A DNA stretch of 64,000 nt from Ananas comosus (GCF_001540865.1 NC_033622.1:10135838-10199837), one strand, 5' to 3'; shown: positions 38,141-49,515, counted from the first letter of the stretch. Numbers and translations are program-made. The notes: generated by a model not told the origin, from the sequence alone.

Positions 38141-38847
38141 TAAAAGTTATTCTTGATAGTGAAAATTATTTCTTTTGGGCTCAACAAATAAGCAGCTTTC
38201 TTGAAGGAGGGAAGATGTAGCGATATGTCAATTAGTGATAAGTTAAGCCAGTGAAGGGAGCTACTAAAACTGCCGAAGGATTTGCCTCGAGGTTAGATGC
38301 TTGGGACAGTAATAACCATAACATTATCTCATGAATCTGTAATACAACTGTCCATGTGATTGCAATAGAATTTGACAAATATAAAACAGCAAAGCAAATT
38401 TGGAATCATCTCACTAAATGATATATAGCACCTGATTCTGCACAAAAGTACAAGTTAAAATAAAAACTATATGCTCTCCTCAATCTCTGTGGGACAATCA
38501 ATTTCTGACTTTTATTCTCGTATGTTAGCTATTTGACAACAGTTGGATCAGATGGGGCTAAAATTTCAAAGTATTGTGACACAAATCAATCGTATACTTG
38601 AGTTCCCTTATGGCCTTAGCATCAGATCTTGAATCTGCTTGAACATCTATTCTCTATCGTCACCCATTGCCTTTTTTGACCAGTGTTCTCAGTGAGCTTC
38701 TATCTGGAGAGACATACAAAAGATACTTAACCGCACTTACATCTCCTCTAATCTCAGATGCAGTCCTTGCACTGGAAAGGGAAATATCCTTTTCCACAGC
38801 TTCTAAATGAAAAGGTTAATTGGCCCAAAGTGAAATATCATTATTGT

Positions 38848-39495
38848 CGGAGTATGGGCCATATTAAGAGCAAATGTTCAAAGACTTAGTAACAAAAATG
38901 ATTAAATAAATTATAGTGCTGCACTTGTTGTTGATGATACCCTTGGCACATTATCAGTACAGTCTAATTTCACACAATCCACTTCTGCACCTGAGCGTGA
39001 CATTGGATCCCTCAAAACTTAATTCTGATCGTTCTTTTGAGTTCCCAACAGTAAAAAGCGATGATTCGTGACGCACAAGCATGGCACGTCAGTGTTCTCA
39101 TGAAGAAGTTAACGGAGGGTGTAACAAAGAACGAAAATAAAAACTATAGAATACTCAAGTAATACAGTTAAAACTTAAGAATAATAAAATAAAAGGCGGC
39201 AAATCATAAGGAATAATAAAAAGCGGAGTATGGGTCATATTAAGCGCAAATGTTCAAGACTTAGTAACAAAAATGATTATATAAATTATAGTGCTGCACT
39301 TGTTGTTGATGATACCCTTGGCACATTATCAGTACAGCCTAATTCCACACAATCCACTTCGATCTGCACTTGAGCGTGACATTGGATCCCTTAAAACTTA
39401 ATTCTGATCGTTCTTTTTGAGTTCTTCCCAACAGCAAAAAGTGATAATTCGTGACGCACATGCATGGCACATCAGTATTCTCATGAAGAAGTTAA
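38848..39495 (+). repeat. Direct duplication inside the copia remnant (376-bp offset)
   Basis: 38848-39110 and 39224-39495 repeat the same sequence (CGGAGTATGGG, GTTGTTGATGATACCCTTGG, GACGCACA, GAAGAAGTTAACGGA) with scattered differences. About 100 bp of unrelated AT-rich DNA lies between. Confidence 0.85.
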
Positions 39496-39500
39496 CGGAA

Positions 39501-40870
39501 GTTTTTCGTTAAAAATTTACTACTGATGATATAATTGTAATCCAGCTAGTGTACTTTTAAAAATATGCTATTTTTATTTTTTGAGCTTTTGAATGCTAAG
39601 AATTTACTATTTGGTCATTATAATAGTATAAGTCCAAGGCCCAACAAGTAATAGCTGTGTTTAGAATTAAGAATTCTACGGATGTAGTTATTACTTTCTT
39701 CTTAACCCTTAGACTGAACTATAATTTACTTTTTACTTTTATATTGATTTCTTGATTGTTAGATTGAACCATAAGTTATTGCGTAATTTGACTGAACTTT
39801 TATGCACTTACATTTTATTTTTAATCTTTTTTATTTCTCAAGTATTATATATTGATATATTAGGAAAATTTATTGCTTAATTTATTCTTGTCATCCCTTA
39901 CTACATTCTATTTATAATTTTTCGCTACATGCACGTGCACGTTTGCTAGCTAGTCTTTTTCAAAATTATCATTGCAAGAGTAAATATAAAATCTTTTTAA
40001 TTTTATTTAATAATATGTATAATTTTTAATAATCTTATTTTGAATTGTTTATTATTCTCTATAAATCATAATTTATAAATTCTTTGTAAAATTTCTAAAA
40101 ACACTATTATTCACAAGGACGTAATGTTCCTAGCTAATGGTCCTTATGGTAAAAATTTAATGGTAAGTTTTAGTAGAAAACATTTGATATATAGTTAGCA
40201 CTTTGCAGGAATAGATTCATAATGTTAACACTCTGCAAAAACACATAAGATTATATTTAAAATAAAATAATTTAAAAATAATCTTATCCTATTTGTTTAC
40301 TTTTGTGACTATTGTTGGCCGCAAACTCCAACACACAACGCATGAAGCAGGATTTTAATTGGAGTCGCATTACTTACAGGTGAAGGCATGCACAAACCAA
40401 CAATCTAAAAACAATTCCTCTTTTGAGATTTATTTTTTTAAGTATTTTTAAGATAAGCAACGCTAGAGATACATAGAAAAGTGAAAAATTACGAGAGAAA
40501 GCCTACAATATCATGTTTGTATTATATCATCAGTAACAAATTAAGTATATTTTTTTAGAAAAAAATATAATAAAAATATTCTTTTTAAATCATAACAATG
40601 AGATTAGTGAATTTTAAAAAATAATTCTATTGATTAATTAAAAATGTCGCGTTATAATTAAAAATGTTTAAATTTTTTTGTGGCACTCGTTCCTGCAAAA
40701 CGTCGCGTCATTTGACTAATAGATAATTTTCTGTCCATAGATAGATGGATGGTAAAAAATGTACATGCACTTTGATGAGTGTACAAGTAGCTCTTTTTCT
40801 CTTTTTATTTTTTAATTTTTTTCGCCCTTTAAGATCATGTAATTGACATTTAGTCAATACACAACTTTTT
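39501..40870. other. Upstream region of AAA-ATPase copy 2
   Basis: AT-rich intergenic DNA with no recognisable gene or element. It ends at the TATA box. Confidence 0.5.
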
Positions 40871-40875
40871 GCTTC

Positions 40876-40883
40876 TATAAATA
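40876..40883 (+). promoter_or_regulatory. TATA box of AAA-ATPase copy 2
   Basis: TATAAATA lies 124 bp upstream of the chosen ATG at 41000 and is followed by a C/T-rich leader typical of plant core promoters. A start site about 30 bp downstream would leave a 5' UTR of roughly 90 nt. Confidence 0.65.
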
Positions 40884-40999
40884 AATCCCCCTCCCCCTCA
40901 CCTCCTCCCTCCCATTCTTCCCCCTCCCCTCAGCAAACACATAGAAAGAAAGAAACACTTTCATATACGGAGACATAATATATAGAGTTGTGCGGAAAG

Positions 41000-41930
41000 A
41001 TGGCGATGGAGATGTTGCTTGACTGGCGATCTCTGGGCTCGCTTCTGGCGACGGTGATGGTGTTGCGGACGGCGCTGCGCGACTTCCTTCCGCCGGAGGT
41101 GCAGCAATTCATCGTGTCGGTCTTCTTCCGCCTGTCGTCGTTCCTGCACCCGACCGCCACCGTGATCATCGACGAGGTCGAAGGCCCTGCCGGCCTCGCC
41201 GCCACCAACGAGCTCTTCGAGTCGGCCCAGCTCTACCTGAGCTCGCGCTGCCTCGCCGACTCTCCCGCCGTGCGCCTCCACAAGTCCCGCCACTGCCCCC
41301 GCCCCGTCGCCTCCCTCCCCGACCACCACTCCGTCGTCGACTCCTTCCGCGGCATCCCCCTGAAGTGGACTTGCAAGACGGTCGCCGACCGCCCGAACTC
41401 CACTTCCGGCTTCAACCCGTACGGGCCGGGGCGCTCCTCCGGCGGCGGCTCCGACTCCCGCTCGCTGAAAATTCAGTTCCACCGCCGCCACCGCGACGTG
41501 GTGCATGAGCTGTACATCCCGTACGTCCTCGAGGAGGCCGAGCTAATCCGGTCGAAGGCGCGGGAGCGCAAGCTGTACACGAACCGCGCGGCGTACCCGG
41601 GCGACGACCACCACCGGCTGTGGTCGTCGCACGCGTTCTCGCACCCGTCGACGTTCGACACCCTCGCCATCGACCCGGTGTTGAAGGAGGAGATCCGTGC
41701 CGACCTCTCCAGCTTCATCGCGAGCCGGGAGCACTACACCCGCGTCGGCCGGGCGTGGAAGAGAGGGTACTTAATTTGTTAACTACATAACCATTCTTTT
41801 CCTCTGTTTGCTTAATTTTTAGAGCAATTCTAGGTGTTTCGTTTGAAAAATATTATCTACACACTTTTTTTCTTTATTCATTCTATAATAAATTCCATCA
41901 TTAACGCTAGCGTAGCACAGAAATTATATA

Positions 41931-41973
<43 letters not shown>

Positions 41974-42408
41974 TGAGGTTGTTATGCTATCGGAAGCACG
42001 GAGCCTTCCGTGCTCCAGCTTGTTTTCGATGTTGTGACTTACGAATCGTTGATCGGCTCCGTTAAACTTATCTAGAGTATTTGAGTACCTAGAAATTAAA
42101 TTTTATTATTTTTCGATATCATTGCCTAGTGCATCGAATAGGCTCAAATATTATTTTTCTATATATATATATATTATATATAGTGAGTGACTAGAATACT
42201 TGTAATAGTATCATGGGGCTGTATACTTTGGTGTTTTTAGCCCTTGGATGGAGAGATGTGAGGTTGAGATGATGGTGGTAGGTGGTGGTAGGTGGTGGTA
42301 GGTGGAATAGTGTTTAATCCAAGGGCTATTAATAATCAAAAAGTAGATCCAATGGCTTAAACCTAATAGCACCATGATGATGATACTTGTAAAAGTATCA
42401 TAGCTCAA

Positions 42409-42439
<31 letters not shown>

Positions 42440-43282
42440 ATGAACAAGATGTATAATTCATATCTATTTATTTTGAATGATTAGATCATACGGAATGGTA
42501 TTTTACTTATTTATATCCAAAAAAAAAATAGATACCTGCTGCACGGGCCGCCGGGGACGGGGAAGACGAGCCTGGTGGCGGCCATAGCGAACATGCTAGA
42601 ATTCGACGTCTACGACCTGGAGCTGACGACGGTCCCCTCGAATTCCCACCTCCGCCGCCTCCTCGTGTCCACGACCCCCAAGTCCATCATCGTGGTCGAG
42701 GACGTCGACTGCTCCCTCGACCTCTCCGACCGCAAGGGCAAGAAGAAGGGGGACGACGCCGCCGCGATGCAAGCCGAGCAGCAGCAGGCGCACCAGCTGG
42801 CGGGCGGAAAGGTGGCGGCGGCGTACTTGAGGGAGGCGGTAAGCCTGTCGGGGGTGCTCAACTTCGTGGACGGGCTGTGGTCGTCGTGCGTCGGGGAACG
42901 GCTGATGGTCTTCACGACGAACCACCCAGAGCGGCTCGACGCCGCGCTGCTGAGGCCCGGCCGGATGGACCGCAAGATCGAGCTGGGCTACTGCGGGCCG
43001 GCCGCGTTCCGCGTGCTGGCGAAGAATTACCTCGGGAGCGGCCGGGAGGATTGGGAGGCGGAGCAAGGGATGATGCTTCAAGATTTGATGGCGGAGGCCG
43101 AGGCGCTGCTCGGGGAGGTGAAAATCACGCCGGCGGAGGTCGCGGAGGTGTTCATGGGCTCCGACGGCGAGGGGCCCCAAGCCGTGGTGACGAAGGTGGT
43201 GGAGGAGCTGCGGCAGAAGAAGGATAGACCGCCGTCGACGCCGCCGCCGCCGCCACAAGAGAGTGTAGCGAATGAATTATAG
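41000..43282 (+). CDS. BCS1-like AAA-ATPase (At3g50930/At3g50940 type), copy 2, two exons
   Basis: Exons are 41000-41766 and 42532-43282 (505 aa). The donor is GT at 41767 and the acceptor TAG ends at 42531; the intron again splits the Gly codon before the P-loop. Starts upstream of 41000 in this frame are non-ATG, so MAMEMLLDW is chosen. The order is N-terminal hydrophobic segment and ASD-type domain, LYTNRAAYPGDD, FDTLAIDPVLKEEI, Walker A GPPGTGKTS (K267), Walker B IIVVEDVD, FTTNH, LLRPGRMD, and a proline-rich C-terminus. The protein is colinear with copy 1, with most changes in the linker after Walker B and in the Ser/Gly-rich region around residues 135-155. The acceptor is preceded by an A run rather than a pyrimidine tract. 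Function by family: membrane-anchored AAA-ATPase, probably mitochondrial; the substrate is unknown. Confidence 0.93.
41966..42165. mobile_element. Truncated P1 palindromic element in the intron of copy 2
   Basis: GGAAGCACGGAGCCTTCCGTGCTCC near 41992-42016 (hairpin), then GATCGGCTCCGTTAAACTT as in the 553-1092 copy. Only the left half is present and (TA)n lies on both sides. Confidence 0.6.
42183..42415. mobile_element. P2-family element in the intron of copy 2
   Basis: Inverted ends AGAATACTTGTAATAGTATC and GATACTTGTAAAAGTATC. The body carries TTTTTAGCCCTTGGAT like the window-start copies and a GGTGGTAGGT repeat (42272-42302). (TA)n flanks it. Confidence 0.6.
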
Positions 43283-43481
43283 ACTGCTTAGCTCTGAAAA
43301 ATGGTGGATTGTTTACCGTGTTAGTAATTATTCCAACTTTTATGTTTAGTGTGAATGAATTAGAGATCGTATGCGGTTGGGACATAAGTAACAAATATTT
43401 TCAGCATTTATTCGCTCTCCTTTAAGTGTTACGTGTTTCCAATCTTTTTATTTAAAATATATGAAAAATATATAATATTTA

Positions 43482-43837
43482 GGAAAAACTTCAAAAAATT
43501 TCCTGTGGTTTCGTAGTTTCTCACTTTGCGCCCCTGTGGTTTAAAATATATCAATTTGCCCCCCTATGGTTTTGTTTTTCTCTTTTTCTTATCAATTTCA
43601 TTATTTTTTTTTTCTTAAATCAGTAATAAAGTTAAAATTAAAGGGTACTAAAGTGAATATTTGATAAATCTAGATGGGTATCTGAAGTTTTTTGTATATA
43701 ATTTAACAAAATATTAACGAAAAAGCTGCCGAAAAGATAAAAACGAAACCACAGGGGGGCAAATTGATACACTTTAAACCACAGGGGGGCAAAGTGAGAA
43801 ACTACGAAACCACAAGGGGGGTTTTTGAAGTTTTCCC
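43482..43837. mobile_element. MULE-type MITE (family A) just 3' of AAA-ATPase copy 2
   Basis: Ends GGAAAAACTTCAAA and TTTGAAGTTTTCCC with perfect 9-bp duplications TAATATTTA (43473-43481 and 43838-43846). The interior has CCTGTGGTTT-type repeats in both orientations. It lies 199 bp after the stop codon and may fall in the 3' UTR. Confidence 0.85.
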
Positions 43838-43889
43838 TAATATTTATTAGATTTGAGATAGCAGCAAATATTTTAGAAGGCAAATTATA

Positions 43890-46285
43890 TTATGTCCTGA
43901 AACTACTTTTTTTGGCTAATTTGTATAAACAATTTACTTGTTTTGAGCTTTTACAAAGCTGAGTCGTCTTTTTCGATTTTATGGATTCGGAGCAAATTTT
44001 TAAAAAACGGACCAAAATACCCTTATTTCTTTCTCTCTCTCTCTCCTTTTTTTTTCCCTCCCGTTCTTTTATTTTTTCCCTCTTCGAAGAGACTCGCTTG
44101 CGTCCGTGCACCACCCGCCCTCCTAGCCTCTGACCGCACTAAGGCTGTGCTAGCTACTGTCCTTTAAGACGCCCTTCCTCGCGTCTGCCCTCTGTGCCCT
44201 CGCCCGCACCCGCTCATTCCCTAGCCCTCCTCGCCTCCGATCCCGCCGACGCTGTGTCATGATCCTCTCTTTTTTTTTTCTTCGAACCTCCTCCGCCGCC
44301 TTTCCGACCCTTTGCGACCCACCTCAACCTCCACCTTCACTATAACAGATTTTCCACCCACCAAACTCACTTCTGAGAACCCGTCATCCTCACCACCAAT
44401 GCCGACGATGAAAAAAAAGCGCTTCTCGATACCAAGAAACTCCCTAGCGAGGGAGGGGGCATGCGACCCACTGCACCAACCCGAGGTCAGCGACGAACGA
44501 GGTGGAGATGGAGGAGAACGCGACGACGTCGGAGAAGAGGGCGGGATGGCGGCGAGCACGGCCTAGGCGAGGTCGGAATCGAGGAGGGCGGGGGGTACAC
44601 GGGAGCATTTCTAGTCAAGCACTTTTATTTGCTTAAAACAAAAAAAAAAACTAGAGAATAAAGAAGAAGAACTAAAGATGAAGGAAGAAGATGATGAAAT
44701 TGCATTATTNAAAAAAAAAAAAAAAAAAAAAACTAAAAAAAAAAAATTAGAAAATAAGGAAAAATAACTAGAGAAAAAGGAAGAAGAATATGAAATTGCA
44801 CTGTTACAATAAAGTTATACTGTTTTAAAAGAACGTTTCACTATTATAAACATAAGTTACACTTTTGAGATATAAATTACACCCTTTAAAATGAAAATTA
44901 CATTCTTTAAATAAAAATTACACTCTTTGGGAGATATTTACACTATTTTTTCTTTCAAAGAGCACCATTTAAAATAAAAGTTATACTTTTTAAACAAAAA
45001 TTGTACTCTTTAGGAGATAGTTATATTATTTCTCCTACCAAAGAACACCCTTTAAGATGAAAATTAAACTATTTAAATAAAAATTGTACTATTTGGGAGA
45101 TAGTTATATTGTTTCCTCTCCCAAAAAGTGTAATTTTTATTTAAAGGGTGTAACTTTTATCTTAAAAACTACAGTTTATATCTCAAAGAGTGTAACTTAC
45201 GTCTATAATAGCGTAACGTCCTTTTAAAATAGTGTAATTTTATTTTAACGGTGCAACTTCATTTTTTTCTTTCTTTTTCTCTAGTTTTTCTTTCTTATTC
45301 TTTAGTTTTTAGTTTTTAGTTAATTTTTTTTTGTTTTAAACAAACAAAAGTGCTTGATCAGAGTGCTCCTGTGCACCCCCTGCCCCCTCGCCTCCGATCT
45401 CACCGAGGCCGCTCTCGCCGCTGCCCTCTAGGACGCCGCGCTCGCCGCCGCCCCGCCCTCTTCTCCAGCGTTATTGCGCTCTCCTCCGTCTCCACATCGC
45501 TCGTCGCCATCCCTGTGTAGGCATGGTGGGTCGTGTGCCCGCTTCCTCGCCAACTAGTTTCTTGGCGTCGAGAAACACTTCCTTTTCGTCGTCGGCGGCA
45601 ATGGTGAAGACGGCGGGTTTCCATAAATGAGTTTGATAGGTGAAAAATTTGCTGCAGTGAAGATGGAGGAGGAGGTGGGTCACGAAGGGCCGCAGAGGAG
45701 GTGGAGGCGGTTCGAAGAGGAAAAAAAAAAAGGATCGCGGCCCATCCTTAGCGGGGTCGGAGGCGAGAAAGGCGGGGGGTGAGCGGGCGCGAGCGAGGGC
45801 TCATAGGGCGATGGTGAGGAAGGGCGTCCCAATGGGTGGCGGCAAGCGCAGCCTTGTTGGGGTCGGAGGTGAGGAGCGCGGATAGTGCGCGAACGCGAGT
45901 GAGGGCGCGAGGGGAAAGGGGAGGCGGGCCGCCTCTGCCTCTACTTCCGCCTCTCTTCTCATAGAGNTTAGTTATAACTTTGTCACTGATTTAAATAAAA
46001 AAATAATAAATCAATAATAAAAAATAAAATAAATTTATAAGGTAATAAATTGATACATTTTAAATTAAAGAATACTAAAGTAGGAAAATATGAAACTACA
46101 TGGGTGGTATTTGAAAAAAAAAAAAAAAAAAGGGAAAAAAAGAAGGAGAGAGAAAGGAATAAGAGTATTTTGGTTAGTTTTTTGGAAATTTGGGCTGAAC
46201 CTGTAAAATTGAAAAAAGTAGTCCTGTTTTACAAAAGCCCAAAACTTATAAATTTTTTATGCAAATTGGCCTTATTTTTTCGCTG
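43890..46285. mobile_element. 2.4-kb foldback element with GC-rich arms
   Basis: Two inverted arms of about 1.2 kb meet near 45115. Outer ends are GGCTAATTTGTATAAA and an inverted TTTATGCAAATTGGCC. Next come TTGAGCTTTTACAAAGC, CCAAAATACCCTTATT, a T/C-rich tract, a GC-rich part (CCAAGAAACT, GTCGGAGAAGAGGGCGGG) and an AT-rich core of TTACACTCTTTGGGAGATA-like words. By eye the arms are clearly diverged. Undetermined bases lie at 44710 and 45967. A truncated family A MITE (45968-46110) sits in the right arm. No coding function is assigned. Confidence 0.7.
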
Positions 46286-47618
46286 TAAAATAAAATATTT
46301 TCTCATAAAAAATAAACTTTTCTAATTAATTAGGATTGCTAAAATTTCATAAAAAACTTTCTTTCAAAAAAGAAAATTATAAGCAACTAAAATCAAATAT
46401 ATAACCAAGAATTATGAAAGTTATAATGCGTAAAACATTAGAATCACACGGTAACTTCGTGGCTCTAAATTAGATTCTAAATAAGACAGCTAATGAAAGC
46501 ACCAAGTCGCTTATCTCAAACAACTTCATTTTAGAGAAAATTTGAAAACATCCAAATAAAATTTTTTATTTTAAAATTTAAAATTTAATTTTTGTATTTT
46601 ACTATAAGCGATGCTAAGTTTACAATCCAAAATGAGTTGCCATTATATAGAATTCTTACCGACGGGGCTATTTATTCTAGAAGTCTTATCACTCTTTTTC
46701 AATTGTTGTTTTATTATTATTATTAATTTTAAAGGCCCTTTAAATAAGANGGGGCAAAGTGAGAAACAACGAAACCGTAGAGGGGGTTTTTGAAGTTTTT
46801 CTTTTTTTTTTTTTTCTACTAAAGCAAAATTTTAGACAAAACCTTAGCAATGGTAGAGACAAAATACCCCAGTCTGCGTTCGAAGTTTTTTTGGTTTTTC
46901 TTTGGTTAGTACCGGCAGCGAACGTGTAGATCAGAATCTAATGACCCCACTCAGCACATTTATTATTGAAACTTCTGTTTTCAATTCCTTGCTTTTTAGA
47001 AAGACATAATCTGCTACGGGTTTTTGGAATTTCTCAGGATAGAACCAACATGACTAGCTAAAAAAGTAAATAAATTAAAAAAAAAATGCTTCAATTATAT
47101 AGGAAAGCTAGGGATCTATATGTGTCCCTGTCGAAGATGGATTTTTCCACGGAAACAAACTAATGGAAATATATTTAAGCACTAAGTGGAGGACTTAGTA
47201 GTCAACTGGGAAGGGACATACACATTAAAATAATTAAAAGGGTACTAGAACTACAAGCAGTTGGTGGAAAAAAGAAGTAGAATATAAACGTTCGGACAAA
47301 CTAGATCTCTTTATACTTTAGGCATGGGATGGAGCCATGAAGGGCCCAAAAAAGAGCATATAATAATTATTAATAATTAATAATTTAGATCAGCTTAAGT
47401 AGTCAAGTCACCGGAAATAAGTAGGATGGGACTATGGCCTAATGCAACTGCGTACTTTTTTTAAGTGGACCTCTTTAAGTTGGTTTGTAGCTTCAATTAT
47501 TTAATCATAAATGCATGGGAGTATGGGACCCTCTCGATCGAAATAGTTTGCTGCCATGTGCTTTTTCTGCCATTGGATATTTAAATTCATAATTAGTATT
47601 ATTAGATGTGCAGAGCTA
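46286..47618. other. Intergenic DNA with a MITE A relic
   Basis: 46745-46805 holds the tail of a family A MITE (CAAAGTGAGAAACAACGAAACC, TTTTTGAAG) next to an undetermined base at 46750. The rest is unremarkable AT-rich DNA. Confidence 0.45.
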
Positions 47619-47866
47619 TTATAATATGGAAAGTATAAGGGAGTTGGTGCTTCTGATTTTTTAGCCTTTTGATAAAAAATTATACTGTTAGGATGATAAT
47701 GTTCTCTTTAGGATTAAGTGGTCACCCTAGGGTTGAGTGGTTCTCATTGGGTAATAATATTAATCCAATAATTAAAAATGATCAAGAGAGTTGATCCAGG
47801 GAGTAAAAAATCGAAAGCACCAACTACCTTATACTTCCGATAGCATAATAGCTCTACTCTATTAAA
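47619..47866. mobile_element. P2-family element, copy 4
   Basis: Inverted ends GAAAGTATAAGGGAGTTGG and CCAACTACCTTATACTTCC. The body has CACCCTAGGGTTGAGTGG as in the window-start copies. Confidence 0.6.
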
Positions 47867-47868
47867 TA

Positions 47869-48453
47869 GGAAAAACTTCAAATATCATTTCTGTAGTTTT
47901 GCACTTTTTTACTTTAGTACTCTGTGATTTAAAGTGCATCAATTTAGTACCCTGTGGTTTCATTTTTCTCTTTTCGTCGGCTCCTCTGTTAATATTTCGT
48001 TAAATTATATACAAAAAACTTCAAATACCCTATCTAGATTTATCGAATATACTTTAGTACCCTTTACTTTTAACTTTGTCACTATTTTTTTCCTCCGTTA
48101 ATATTTCGTTAAATTATATAGAAAAAACTTCAGATACCTTACCTAGGTTTATCGAATATTCACTTTAGTACCCTTTAATTTTAACTTTGTCACTGATTTA
48201 ACGAAAAAAATTAGTGAAATGGATAATAACAAGAGAAAAATGAAACCATAGGGTACTAACTTGATACACTTTAAATCACAGGATACTAAAGTTAGAAAGT
48301 GCGAAACCACAGAGCCTAACTTGATACACTTTAAACCACAGGGTACTAAAGTGAGAAAGTGCAAAACCACAGGGCCTAATTTGATACACTTTAAATCACA
48401 GGGTACTAAAGTGAGAAAGCGTGAAACCACAGGGGAGTATTTGAAGTTTACCC
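47869..48453. mobile_element. MULE-type MITE (family A), 585 bp
   Basis: Starts GGAAAAACTTCAAATATC, ends TTTGAAGTTTACCC, with perfect 9-bp duplications TATTAAATA (47860-47868 and 48454-48462). It contains internal tandem copies of an about 60-bp unit with TTTAAACCACAGGGTACTAA (48245-48430), which explains the extra length. Confidence 0.85.
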
Positions 48454-48679
48454 TATTAAATATGATCTAATCTTATTTTAAATTATACAAAATAAATTTT
48501 TATAATTATGATATTACATGTGGATTTGTGAGCAAGTAATATCAAATTCAGCTTATTTTAGACATAAAAAATTATCAATTTTAAAATAATTGAACACCAG
48601 AGAAAATAATGTTAGAAAATTATTAAATTTGGTTTCTTACATAATTGCAATAGTCGGTCTATGAGAGCGTTTCGTTTAA

Positions 48680-49515
48680 TTTTTGAAAAGTAATTTACAA
48701 TTTAAAATTCAAAATTTAAAATTTAAATAACATGTTTGGTAATCTCTTCTGTAAAATATAACTTCAATTTTTAGAATCAAATTTATAATTTTCGAGGTCC
48801 CAAAAACAGAAAATATTAAAACTTATTTCCTAAAATCTGATTATGACCCTTGGGTGCAAAACTAAAATTAAAATTTTATTTAGCCTTGAGATTAAAAATT
48901 CAAAATCAGATTTCGTTAAAAATTAAAATTAGAATTTAAAATTTAAAATTTAAAAGTTAAGGTTTAAATTTGAAACTTAAAATTTTAAATTTAAATTTTA
49001 AATTGTAAGTTTTAAATATTCAATTTTAAATTTTAATTTTTAAGTTTAAAATTTAAATTTTAAAATTTAAAATTTAATTGTTAAACTTGAAATTTCAAAC
49101 TTCAAGCTTCAAACTTCAAGTTTCAAATTTTAAATTTAAACTAAATTTTAAATTTTAAAATTTGAAATCTTAAATTGTAAATTCCAAAATTTTAAATTTC
49201 AATTTTAAAAATTTTTAGTTTCAAATTAAGATACAATTTATTTATTTTTTTAATCTCAATTTTGAAATTTAAAAATTTAAATTTTAAAATGTTAAATTTT
49301 AAATTTCAAATTCAACTTTTGATTTCAATTTTCAAATTTTCAAATTTAAAATTTTGTATTAAGTTTTAATTAATTTCAATTTTCAAATTTGGTATTTTAA
49401 ATCTCAAATTTTAGATTTTAAATTTAAAATTTTCTTTCCAAATATCAAAGTTTAAATTTAGAATTTGTAGTTTAAATTTTGAATTGTAAATTTTAAATTT
49501 TATACAATCACTTGA
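48680..49515. repeat. Long AAATTT low-complexity block
   Basis: About 830 bp made almost only of TAAATTTTAAAATTTAAA-type words. Longest of the three blocks of this type in the window. Confidence 0.75.

Larger units (their letters stand above)
37620..39500 (+). pseudogene. Decayed Ty1/copia retrotransposon gag region
   Basis: TATCAGAGC at 37627-37635 resembles an iMet primer-binding site. A gag start codon lies at 37943. The frame resumes after a SINE insertion with text typical of copia gag (SENYFFWAQQ, then KQIWNHLT near 38395). Several stop codons interrupt it. A zinc-knuckle relic near 38830-38875 reads Y-x2-C-x4-H-x4-C, so its first Cys is lost. No LTR, RT or integrase remains. Confidence 0.7.
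41767..42531 (+). other. Intron of AAA-ATPase copy 2 holding two (TA)n-linked elements
   Basis: The 765-nt phase-2 intron holds a (TA)n tract (41934-41971), a truncated palindromic P1 element (about 41966-42165), a short (TA)n, a P2 element (about 42183-42415) and another (TA)n (42412-42440). The 3' splice site is CCAAAAAAAAAATAG with no polypyrimidine tract. Confidence 0.75.

Noticed and set aside
38848..39495. CRISPR-like array
   Set aside because: Only two long direct copies with one spacer, within a retrotransposon relic of a plant genome.
42596..43258. 220-codon - strand frame opposite exon 2 of copy 2
   Set aside because: Antisense shadow of the AAA domain exon, with His/Arg-rich text typical of reversed GC-rich coding DNA.
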